In this document: positions 1-10,193 of the stretch, in pieces
Layout of the letters: every line of letters starts with the position of its first letter
Numbering within the stretch: position 1 is the stretch's first letter
Assembly (NCBI GenBank): GCA_964036155.1
Contig: OZ038422.1
Span: forward strand, 6,905,201 to 6,969,200
Direction of reading: 5' to 3'
Length of the DNA stretch: 64,000 nt
Origin: Diploscapter coronatus
Taxonomy: Eukaryota; Nematoda; Chromadorea; Rhabditida; Rhabditidae
Made by a program: the position numbers and the translations under genes
The notes under the pieces: model-generated
The model's database searches: none
What the model was told of the DNA's origin: nothing
What the model saw: the letters and a program-made list of their open reading frames with translations, nothing else

Positions 1-253
1 GGAATTCCCTGATTTTTCCCTTCGTAAGGGATATATCGATGCGTAAATCATGATTCTGAAATCAGACAAACCGGAGGCGGACGTTTCTGAAATTTTCCCT
101 AACAGCGTCATTACACTTCATCCAAGTTTCAAAGTGCGTCTTTGATCTCACCGTACTTCATGTAATATTTTTAGTATGAATTTTACTTCAATTTCAAATC
201 GAAACTCAGTTCGGTTTGATAGTGAAAAAAAAGAAGTGCAGGGTGGAATTTGA

Positions 254-1956
254 ATGTGTGTAAAGAATCTTGCTCTTTGTTGCATGATTCCTTTACAGAT
301 ATTTTTTCTCTTACTCTTTACTGTACCGATTTCTTCATCGGTAAACTAAAATTTCTCCAATTTGTTCCAAGTTCAGTCTGCCGCTAAACTCAGTATCAAC
401 CGACCTTCCTCCTCGAGTCACTTGGTTCACTGTCAACTTCACAGGAGCTGCTCCTGCAAATCAGCAGAAATCTTACAATCTCTCTCTTGTTGCTTACCCA
501 GGTTGGAGAAAAACTAAACGTATCATCTAATCAAACCCATTTAGCTCCATCCTTGCCACCTGCCACCCAAATTGATCCCGGCAAGGGATATTTCTGGGAT
601 CTCAGTCAGCAGAACACGACTGTCGCATTCTTTTCACCGAACAATCTGGTCGTATTCTTCGCCTGCGATCCATACGCCACTGATTCATTCGACATGCAGG
701 AGTGTGATCGATACCACTTCTATAAAAACAATAAGCAGTTCCTTGGATAGTAAGAAGATTTTTTTTTTAAAGTTTAACACATTGTACAGTTATGAGAAGT
801 TGTTAGGAGCAGACATTATTTCTAAAAAAATATATATATATATGAGGCCATTCTTTATAGACGAATTATGTTAAAATTTGACAGATTAGCAAGCTATACA
901 ATATTTGACATGTGTGCAAAATTTCAATATAATTCGTTCGTTATTGAAGGATGACTTCAAAATTAGTAAAAAACTCACCTCTTGGTTCAGACTTGTTCGT
1001 CAACTGCTAATATTTTCAACAATGATGATAAATTTCAGTGGAGAATATATGGCCAAGGTCTATGGCGGTAAAGTCCCTGTAGGCGACAGTCGAGCCTCAA
1101 TTTTCTCTTACTACAAACAGAATCTCTACGCTCATGTCTATGTCCACTCTATGCAAAATGGTTTGATTGAAAGTTTTGCAAAAATGAGTAAGAAATTCTA
1201 GAGGATCTCAAATTTGACAATTACACCGTCAAGACTACCGAGATGACTTCTTCTCTCGATGGAAGTGGGGGGTTCGCTGCAGAAATTCGCTTTCCCAAAA
1301 CCAACCCCAACTACCAAAAGTATTTTAAGTCATTTGAACTGGTAGGGATTTCGTATGCTGCAATTTGGTATTGAAATTTTTGTTTCAGCAAGGCGGCGCT
1401 GATGCTCGGTTCTACATTTATTATGATCTCCCTGAAATCACGAACTCAACGGATATGCCTCAGTCGAACATTACTTTGTTTGTTGAGTAAGTTAACAATA
1501 TTTTAGAATAACTATAAAAGTCATCAATGTTCAGTTGTGAGTGAAGAAGGGTTATTATGCATGCTTTTTAAATTATGATTTTATCTATTGAAATATAGAA
1601 AAGTTAAAAATAGTGAATACATGAAATTCCTTGACGTGCAAATAGAATTCAATCTTTTCAATAGGACTAAAAATTTGTCAAAGGCCATAATTTTCAGTTC
1701 TCAAAATGCTACTTTTCTGGTGAATTACAGTCTGACAGAACCATTCTACACATTCGTCGCCGTTGGAGGAATCGTCAATTTTGAACTTGGTGATCATAAT
1801 GATATACCTGTAATAAACGTGAGCTCAATTACAGGACCCCCAACTGATATTGGAAGTAGCACCAGCACAGTTTCGCCTAATGGACTTGCTTTCACTTCAT
1901 ACAGTCTACTACACTCTGCTCTAATGTTGATCATTTGCATCATTATCTACCAATGA
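254..1956 (+). CDS. CUB-like secreted/GPI-anchored glycoprotein, tandem copy A
   Basis: Predicted exons: 254-340, 372-501, 545-749, 1039-1160, 1202-1341, 1389-1486, 1698-1956 (about 346 aa). Exons from 377 onward are well supported by frame, GT-AG sites and exon-by-exon similarity to copy B downstream, including identical lengths (122 and 98 nt) of two exons and the same intron phases. The protein has many N-glycosylation sequons, a Thr/Ser-rich stretch and a hydrophobic C-terminus ending LMLIICIIIYQ, the form of a GPI-attachment signal. The 5' end is uncertain. A signal-peptide-like ORF starts at 254, but joining it in frame needs a weak AAG acceptor at 371. The better acceptor at 376 has phase 2, like copy B, so the true first exons may differ or lie further left. 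Assignment to the nematode CUB-like family (secreted epithelial proteins, often stress or pathogen induced) is by general resemblance only. Confidence 0.6.
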
Positions 1957-2860
1957 TTTTTGTAGAGAATCTCGATAAGTTTTCGTTAAATATCATGTTT
2001 TATAAATTTTATTTATTTATTGGTTTGTTAAGGCATGACGAGATGCGTATAAATTTTTACAATCTGCTCAACAAATTTTGTATATTTGCGTATTCCAGAA
2101 TTTGAAGATGATTCATGAGAGGGATGAATTGATTAGAGAATTTGGAGCGCTATTGTTGCCAATATAATCAAAAAATCTCGAAATATATCCATTTTTCGGA
2201 TATCTTTCGAAGACGACATAAAATATGAGCCAAGAATCCTAAATTGAATACTGGCATAATTGTTGATGTCAAACAGAAAATCATGAAATATTGTTAAGCG
2301 GCTACGTGGGTCGATTACAATATCTGATCGATTTTGTTATCGAAAATTTATCGCAGCAAATATTGTCAGGGTTCGATCAAAGCACGAAAAATCGAATAGT
2401 TTCGTATAAAAATTGACTTTACAATCATTTCTTAATCAATTGATGCCCAATTGCGTTATAGTTAATCGCAATAAGCTTTCATTTGCCTTCTAATAACGTA
2501 ATCCGATTAAATATTTATCAAAGTATTTCGAAACTTGTTTTCACAATATTAGTTGAGTACTTCTACCCACAAAGATGTAGATGAGGGGGTATGCTGTGTA
2601 GAGGCTAGAAGGTAGACCAAAGACGCGAGCGAAAAAGTTTATTAACTGATGGTGTTGGGTATTTATAGAGATCGAGGGCGAGACATGCAATTTGGGTAAG
2701 ATGAGATTGTTATATTAAATCATGCCCTAACTATATTTAGTGATAAATTGATTATGAATCATGGTATTACACGTTCGCATGATGTTATATTACGTGAACA
2801 ATTGTGGCGTGATATTTTCAATGATAATAAACCGTCTGAGCGTGAACATAAGAAGGCATT
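1957..2860. other. intergenic gap between CUB-like copies A and B
   Basis: No coding exon with a plausible frame was found on either strand. On the minus strand, 2560-2700 has an LTR-like arrangement: a CTATAAATA box at about 2665, an AATAAA about 25 nt downstream at about 2640, then a C/T-rich stretch. A related arrangement lies at 5225-5480. The rest is AT-rich sequence without visible structure. Confidence 0.4.
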
Positions 2861-2868
2861 TATAAATA
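2861..2868 (+). promoter_or_regulatory. TATA box of CUB-like copy B
   Basis: TATAAATA lies 60 nt upstream of the predicted ATG at 2928. The spacing leaves a short 5' UTR and fits a non-trans-spliced, TATA-driven promoter of the kind common in strongly induced or tissue-specific nematode genes. Confidence 0.5.
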
Positions 2869-2927
2869 GGCAAGTATAAAACCTGATAAGGGAAATTCAC
2901 AAATATTCGATCATTTTCTAGTCCAAT

Positions 2928-4965
2928 ATGCTATTCAAGTTTTGCTCTAAATTTTCTATAGTTACTCTATTCAGTATTATTTTTATTCTATTAAATAAAT
3001 CTCAATTAGGTAAACTTTTGAAAGAAACCCTTTTCAAACAGATTCAATTATGACGATTATAGGCAATTGTGGAAGCTTGAACTTGACAAAAGAGATCTCA
3101 TTAGATGACAATGGAATGCGATTTCAATTCAACTTGACATCTAAAAACACATCATATTTTCTCAAAGTAAAATTCATTCTTCTTAAATTTAATATATGCA
3201 AAAGTACTCGTTCTTATTTTCTTATACCCGTTTTGTCAATGTAATCGTGAACAAATTTCAGTTTATCCCAATAGATTGCATCGTTTATGCATACGTCAGC
3301 TATTCTAGCGTCGAGATTTTTTACGATGTTTATCGTGATGGATATTTTAACGGAACGTATTATTCTTATTCTTATCTTGGATACAGGTTACTCATTTTGA
3401 GTCATTTCAAAAGATTCCGAAAATCTGAAATTCTAGCTTTCCGGGTAGCACAGGTGAAATGCATATGGTACCCCGTGGAAGTGCTTTTTCATTCAACGTT
3501 TCTTATGAATTCCCATATGTGACAGGAATAATCTCTTCAATCGATGTCTATCTCGAAACTGTCAAAAGTAACAGCTTCGATCAAACTAGCGATATTTTTC
3601 CTTTATTTTAGTTGATGTCAATCCAAATCCACAGAAGCTTTCTCCAGGAGCGGAAGAAATTGTTGATTTCACAGGATTGCAGACGAATAACAGCAAGACA
3701 TTTGCTGCTGAGATCCATCCGATTTACGCGATTTTGGCTTGCGACAATTCGGAAATAGGAAATTTGTATTATCAGGAAGACTGCAATCGACTAATGATAT
3801 TCAATGACAGAAAATTCATTGGAAGGTAAGAACAAATATTCATTGCAAAAGCTCGGAATGGCAAGTTCGACTCTTCCCAACATGAATAGTGTAGGGTGTA
3901 TAGGGAAATCTTACCGTTGCTCTATCCTTTTGCAGCCTTTTCTTCTATTCTGAAAATTTTATAACGTTGAGTGGTTCAAAAGTTTCTAAGCGCCATCATA
4001 TTTAAGAATTTCGAATGGTAAAAATCCGAATTTACTTTCAAAATTTCTCGGGTAGTAATTAGGATAAATTTACCTAGTTTTTTCTCAACTAATTTTCGCT
4101 TTTACAGCGGAACGCTTTATAATGGGATGAACGCTAACATTTTATTCGGCAACATGACAACATTAACATTATACGAATCGTATGTTCCTGAATTGTACGC
4201 TCAAGTTTATTTCTACTCTCCGAAGAATGGTAATTACAAATTACCTGAAGTTTCAATGTGTCTAAATTTTAGTTGGATTTACTTTCGACCAATATCGAGC
4301 TGGATGCCAGAACGAAACGGTAACTCTGAATTCCACTGAGCAATATGCTGAAATTCGATTTACAAAGCTCAATCCGAACTCTCAAAAGTTTATTCAATTC
4401 GCGAGATTTGTAAGATAGATATTGTTGTTGTCAAAAATGAGTCTATGCTTTGTAGAATGGCAAGAACAATACAAGATTGTACGTCTATTCTGGCATTCGA
4501 GAAATTCTGAACACCAATGATATGCCAAGTGATAATCTCGTCTATGTCATTTAGTAAGTGTTACTGAAAAGTTTTTGGGGAATTACAAATTAACCATTTT
4601 ATCACTATGATCCCAACTCAAAACAATATGAAATTTTACAAACTATTGATTGGTGAACACTGTAAATAATTAATATCGTCACTTTTCTACATACATATCA
4701 CATGATTTTCCAATTTCTCCTATTTAGCTCCAATGCGACTTTTTTTGTTTCATCCGACCATTTCCTACCAGAGAAAGTATACACCTTCGTAGTAGTGAAC
4801 GGCTCTGTCAGTTACGGAATTAATGACCTCTACAAACGGACTACTCTTACTTCGACAAAACCTGCTCCTACTACGACAACTTCTAAATTTGGCGGAACAA
4901 GATCCTTTAATGTCATATTTTTCTTTATTACATATCTCATGAAGCGACTATTTGAGGAGCATTAA
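2928..4965 (+). CDS. CUB-like secreted/GPI-anchored glycoprotein, tandem copy B
   Basis: Predicted exons: 2928-3009, 3042-3166, 3262-3386, 3437-3567, 3612-3825, 4108-4229, 4273-4409, 4456-4553, 4728-4965. All junctions are in phase with GT-AG sites, giving about 423 aa. Exon 1 encodes a hydrophobic signal peptide (MLFKFCSKFSIVTLFSIIFI). The body has several Cys residues, at least eight NxS/T sequons and aromatic-rich segments. A TSTKPAPTTTTSK linker is followed by a hydrophobic segment, suggesting O-glycosylation and GPI anchoring. From the fourth exon on it aligns exon for exon with copy A, so the two arose by tandem duplication. The CUB-like family call is tentative; secretion to an epithelial surface is inferred from the signal peptide and tail. 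A polyadenylation signal follows at 4993-4998. Confidence 0.68.
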
Positions 4966-4992
4966 TCAGATCTCTAATAATTTATTACAACT

Positions 4993-4998
4993 AATAAA
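4993..4998 (+). terminator. polyadenylation signal of CUB-like copy B
   Basis: AATAAA, 28 nt after the stop codon. The minus-strand receptor relic ends at 5015, so the two transcription units converge here. Confidence 0.5.
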
Positions 4999-5014
4999 TT
5001 GTGTATGTTAAAAT

Positions 5015-5935
5015 TTATCTGTTAGACTCATTAGAGAAAAATGAAGTATCCAAATGGGCGATTTCCGACGTCGTCTTTCTCCGTAATCTCAGAAACTCAG
5101 CAATCCGAGTGCGGTAATCGCTGATAATCAGCAGGGTGAACAGGGGAAGTGCAGGTGGGAATAAAGTTGCCAAATTCTCCAATTGGGGTTAGAAAGACAG
5201 CGCCCATGAATAGGGTCAGCAAGGATGAACTGAAGATAATTATGATAGTAGCTTTTCATCTTGTATGACGAGAAGTATGTCGCCAGCCTACAATCCGGGC
5301 CTCAGTTGCCCGCCGTAGGCATGGTGAACGCGGTAGAGGGAGGGGATGCAGTAGGGGAGAATAACAGTATTAGAGTACTACTTCTTTATTAAACTGGTCG
5401 ATATAAAATACACGACTTTTATGAGTGTGCGAACTACATGAGACTCCCTTATCAGTCTCGCTAGGAGGTTTATATATTACGAAAAGGGGGAATAACAAAG
5501 GGTAAGAAATGGGGGATGTCACAAGTATTTGAAATTGATCCGGCCAAATTGCATTACGATGATAATTTTTAAGTCTAAGAAGCGATGATGTTGCAACCAA
5601 ATTTAATATCTAAACTTTATGGGAGAAACCGGTTCAATCAAAAAAGACGGCTTGCCCTATTTCATAATTGAATTTTGCTGGTTCCATAATATAAGGAAAG
5701 AAATTTGATGTCAAAGACATGATCCCAATTATCTTATGCAAACGAAAGTAACAAGCAGTCTCCTCCTACTATAAAATCCGATGTTTTCTATTAAATTCTT
5801 CTTTTCCTCAGTTTTCTGGTAGTTATTTTGTACTCCATACTGAATAAAGACCAAGACTATCGGAACGAGCATGAACAACTCGGTCACGACAGATGATATC
5901 ATTGTCAAATTATATAAAGCGGAAAAGCATTGGAG
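5015..5935 (-). pseudogene. degraded multi-pass (chemoreceptor-like) membrane protein
   Basis: Read on the minus strand, three blocks look like pieces of one serpentine receptor. The first is 5935 to about 5755, with a hydrophobic helix (ISSVVTELFMLVPIVLVFIQ), a charged loop and a start of a second helix ending LLVTFVCI. The second, one base out of frame, reads IGIMSLTSNFFPYIMEP and stops near 5640. The third, 5240 to 5015, has a helix SSSLLTLFMGAVFLTPIGEF, then after another single-base shift LPLFTLLIISDYRTRIAEFL and a Lys/Arg-rich tail to a stop. No GT-AG introns explain the shifts. An LTR-like island separates blocks two and three. This fits a chemoreceptor pseudogene. The family (str, srh and so on) cannot be told, and sequencing errors could mimic some of the frameshifts. 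Confidence 0.5.
5225..5480 (-). mobile_element. LTR-like island inside the receptor relic
   Basis: On the minus strand this reads TATATAAACC (about 5475), an AATAAAG box (about 5385), C-rich sequence, then a GC-rich end followed by TGGCGACA (5285-5278). That last motif could be a primer-binding site next to a retroelement LTR. The same octamer follows another such stretch at 9568-9575. There is no coding capacity and I could not define matched ends, so this is inference from layout only. Confidence 0.3.
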
Positions 5936-8900
5936 TTATTCTCATACAAATTCCAGCGATATTTGATCAGTTTGGTTTTTACTTATTATATTCCATTGAT
6001 GTTCTGAAGGCTATGAACTTTTCTAATAAGGAATGATGGAAGAAAAGCTAATCATATGTCATCATAAGCCAGCAAATTTTATCTATGAAACTTAGAAACT
6101 CTAATTTTGAAACTTATCTTCTTTATTCATAGATATTATGATTGCTGTTCTATGTAGATTAAAGATCGATTCTTTTATCTTAAGTAATGCATTCATCGCT
6201 CTTCATCTGAGAATGAATTGTAAACAATTTACTTTGGGTTATGAACACCACTTTCACCAGATGTTTTTACTCAAATGGCCACTGTTCACTTGCCGCTTTT
6301 CGAGTTATTCTTTTCTCTGGATTTTTCCTACATTTTCACTTGCCATCTCGTTTTCTTTCATTCTCCACCCTTGCCCTTTACTTTTCCACCAATCGCTTCT
6401 TTTCAGTTATTGATTTTTGGCATCACGAGGAGAAAAGAGTAACGAAGAAATGTTTGGCAATTACCCCATTCTAAAATATTCAAACTTGTGAATTATAGAA
6501 TAGATTAGGGGGTTTAAATTGGTCCAAATAGAAAATCATTTTTGATACGGATATTTGAAGGGTTTCGCAATATTTTTGTAAGTTTCAAATCCCATCAATA
6601 TCAAATTTGAGAATCATGTGCACTTTCTATTTCAGTGATTTTTTTTTCTTATTTCAATTAAATTCGGAATTTGAATGTCTATGGCGAAGCCAATTTCTAT
6701 TATGCTATGTTTAATATAAGAAACATTTCCCTGAATCATTGCTTTATTATGTAGAATGCTTTCCTCCATATATAGGCACCTTTTCCATAATATTTCCATT
6801 CCTATGAAGATGTGACCTAATAATAATTGCTCTATCACACTTGTCTATCATCCACTAATCTGTGCTATGTCAATACCTATCGCTAGATGATAACCCCTTG
6901 TCAATAAATCTATATTTTGCTATTATTACATAGAAGAACAATAGAAAGATATTCTCTGATTAGGTAAGAGTAGAATTGATCAATCTTTCTTCTCTACATG
7001 TCTAGCACTCTTGAAAATGCTACTTTTTTCATCTCCGATGTTCTTTCCTCGAAAATTTGAACTGAAATTTATACTTTGCCTATTTTATAGATAGAAACGT
7101 GTTCAATATTTGCGAAAAACTGGTTTACTCGTATAACAGGCCTTGTACTTTCTTGAAATTGCAGTCAAACATAGAAAATATACGAAAAGATTCATAGTTA
7201 GATCATAATATTTTAAATTCAAATGCCATTTATTCTAGCGTGTGTAAAATATCTGTTGATCATTTTTCGTGATTTCAGTCATTAAAGTGAGTTTATGTAT
7301 GTATTTCTTCATATTCTAGTTTGACATTTCTCCTTAAGAAATGTCTTAATAATTACTCATTTGCATAGATGCTATCATCCGATTTCGAAATTTGGCTATG
7401 TTTTAACTTCGATTGAAGAAAGCAATTTTTTCAGTACGATTCAGAGTATTAAAGTTGTTTTAATTTTTTCCTGCTCGTTCTCTATTCTTCATGAAATAAT
7501 AATGAATCCTTGCACATCGTATTTTGAATTTCTTATTCGCTGTGAGAATTAATATTATTTTGCTCCTCTGTAATAAAATAAAATTATGATATCGTTTCGC
7601 TTATCAACATGGATGGAATAGTAGTAATGCCAATCCGCTTGATTGCCTTATCTAACCTGAACGACAATGTTATTGTGAGAGAAACAGTCTTTTTTCACTG
7701 AACGAACAACATAACTCGTTTTCTCCCCTCTTCAATTCTCCCAGTCATTTTTTGCTGCTTATTCGTTTTTATCCCCCCTTTGCTCTCCTTATAGCGTTGT
7801 ACACGTCGCCTAACGCCTTCAAGTCCTGCCATTGGTCGAAAGATCTTCGACAAGATTCTATGCAACTTGGCACAACTTGTTTTCAAATATTTGGGAAAAG
7901 TACAAGTTAGGAACGGCTCTAAGAAAAGACGATCGTCAGAACGTCCTTTCGGCCTACCTCCAGTATATTTTCTTAATAAATTTCTCTCTCTCTCTCTCCA
8001 ACCAGTAGTTAGCCATGTTTCTTACCACTGCGACTTGATATCGTAACTATAAATTTGCTCGTGCGACCTACCCTCTATAGTTTATTTTCACCTGACAAAC
8101 GTGCTGCCTGGGTCTGATAATAAAGCATCTTACAACACAGCTCCATCGCTTTCGTCTTCTCATGCATTTTATTCCCATTTGGAGTTGCAGTATCAGAAGA
8201 ATTTCTAGTTTCGAATTACCTTTAATTTTCAGCATTTTTACTGATTGAGCTAGTTGAAACGGATATTTTTCATTAGAACTGCAAATTTGATTAGACCGTA
8301 ATTCACCATTTTCTTGATAGGCATTAGTTTTCTGCGAAAAACTCTTCTTTAATTTCGAATTAAAATGTTTCGTATTTGTATCGTTCTTCACAATTCAACA
8401 TAATGCTGAGTCAAGCAAAAACAATGAAAGACATCCATACGAAATGGATCAATTCTGCTTCGATATTTTCTCGCACTAAATTCAAAGTTTGGTGGTTTTG
8501 TATTGTGAAATTCTGCTGCTCTTTTTCTCTCCTCTTTCCATTCCTGTCAAAATAGTCTTTTTTCCTGCTGGAGATGCAAGTCGATTTTTATCACGCTCGT
8601 AGTTTGTATTCAGCCACTTTATCATGTCATTCATGTGAACATCGTTCCATATCGACTTTATTTTGCTCTCCTTTTATTGTTTAAAAATCAATAATTCACC
8701 TCATTTATAATATCATCTGTTTAATCGATTTTGCACTTCATCTTTTACATTAGACCTTTTATTTTAGATATTCTTAGCCTTAATTTTCAAACTTATAATT
8801 TCTAACAAAATTACCTAATTTTATCTTACAACATGAACTATTTCGTAATTTTCATTATTCAAGTACTTCCGCAACAGCACCAAAACTCTAAAGGTGCTCA

Positions 8901-10150
8901 TTCTTATGCGCAAAATAGGGACTTATTGCTAAACACATTGAAAGGTTTGCTTAGAATGCTGGTTTCTGTTTCGTAACTCTCTGTCCATATCAAATTTACC
9001 AGTTGGATTACATTATCTACATGTTATATTTGGTTATGAGTTAGACATTTTCGAAATTCGACGAATTGCCTCCCCATATAAAGGTCTAACGAACGGCTCT
9101 TCTCGCATACCTCTACTCATTCTCTGGTTCAGCTTGTAATCTCGCAAACCTCTCTATTTTTGAACTGCATATTTGAAAGTTTCGCCCCTTCTGAATCTTC
9201 TAGTTACAGTATTTATCAATCGATAGCATTATTTTCAATTTTTTATTTGGTTAAATCTCTAAATCCAAAATGATTTTTTTTAAATATGATCAAGATAGAC
9301 TCAATATCCTCAATAACGGCATGAAAACTTACGACAAATCGTGCATATTTATTGAATGTTAGATCTAAGGGGAATGTGCGTACTTTACGGTAGATCTACC
9401 AAATAATATAATAGAATAGGTTTATTAAATACCAATATCGAAGTTATAGCCGTCTTAACTGAAGAACTTGAAGGAATGAATCTAAGGAGATCCAACATAG
9501 AGAAAAAGAGATAGAACCAGAGAAGCGAACGGATAAAACAACTGTTGATAATTTATTATGTTCTCGCTGGCGACAGAGACGCTAGTTAGAAATCTCATGC
9601 GGCTTATCTGTGCGAAAATACGCACTTTTTACCCATTTTGATAGCCTCGAATGATCTTTTATCTTCGACTATTTTGAAAGATCCTAACCACGAGTTTGTG
9701 TAAATTCCCTTGACACTCGACAATGTTTTCTTGGACAGATTTTTTGCATCCTTTCTATGTTTTGACTGTAGGCTTTTATCGTGTGATCGAGTTATTTCTC
9801 TATCTTTTCTCCGCATCACATTTTCACTTCTCTCTTCGGATCGGGCAGAGCACGGCTGCTCATTTATTGTCTGTCCTTTTATCGAATGATGGAATAAAGT
9901 CTTATAATCAGCCTACACCTGTACTGGACAGCAATATTGTATTCTACGCTCAGAGGATATTAACTCGATCTTTTTCTGTACTCACATACTACCCCTTATA
10001 TTATTTCCCTCACGATTCTGTATCTCTAACTTAAAATTTCTACAAATTTTGCTACATGCAATGACATCATAACTGCTTTAGCTACTGTGATCTATTCCCT
10101 ATAGTTTATTCATGATAAATTCGCGAGGCAAGAATTAGTTTCATTTTAAA
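5936..10150. other. gene-free gap upstream of the RdRP
   Basis: Over 4 kb of AT-rich sequence with no ORF that looks coding. The open frames at 6138-6474 and 9723-10034 are rich in Phe/Ser/Tyr and have neither splice context nor domain features. Visible items are a CT microsatellite at 7984-8000, two pieces of a dispersed repeat (7928-7972, 8062-8130), and an LTR-like stretch at about 9415-9575 ending in TGGCGACA. Confidence 0.45.
7928..8130 (+). repeat. dispersed repeat, two partial copies (matches 58057-58146)
   Basis: 7928-7972 begins GACGATCGTCAGAACG and contains CCTACCTCCAGTATATTTT. 8062-8130 begins GCGACCTACC and contains CTGACAAACGTGCT, then GGGTCTGATAATAAAGC. Both align with consecutive parts of one sequence at 58057-58146, which carries GACGATCGTCAGAGG, GCGACCTACC and AGGTCTGATTGTTAAGAAAGC in the same orientation. 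This is a dispersed repeat of unknown class. Confidence 0.5.
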
Positions 10151-10157
10151 TTTTCAG
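10151..10157 (+). promoter_or_regulatory. candidate spliced-leader acceptor of the RdRP gene
   Basis: TTTTCAG preceded by an AT-rich outron-like stretch lies 36 nt upstream of the RdRP start codon at 10194. No upstream donor giving an in-frame coding exon was found, so trans-splicing is the simplest reading. Confidence 0.4.
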
Positions 10158-10193
10158 ATCAGATTCTAGCTACTTGGGAACTGTAAGATCGAA

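Noticed and set aside
6138..6474. Two overlapping ORFs at 6.1-6.5 kb as the missing 5' part of the receptor relic
   Set aside because: They lie on the opposite strand to the relic and do not resemble membrane helices once low-complexity Phe/Ser runs are discounted.
9723..10034. 103-codon plus-strand ORF before the RdRP
   Set aside because: No acceptor-donor context, no family resemblance, and a composition like surrounding noncoding sequence.
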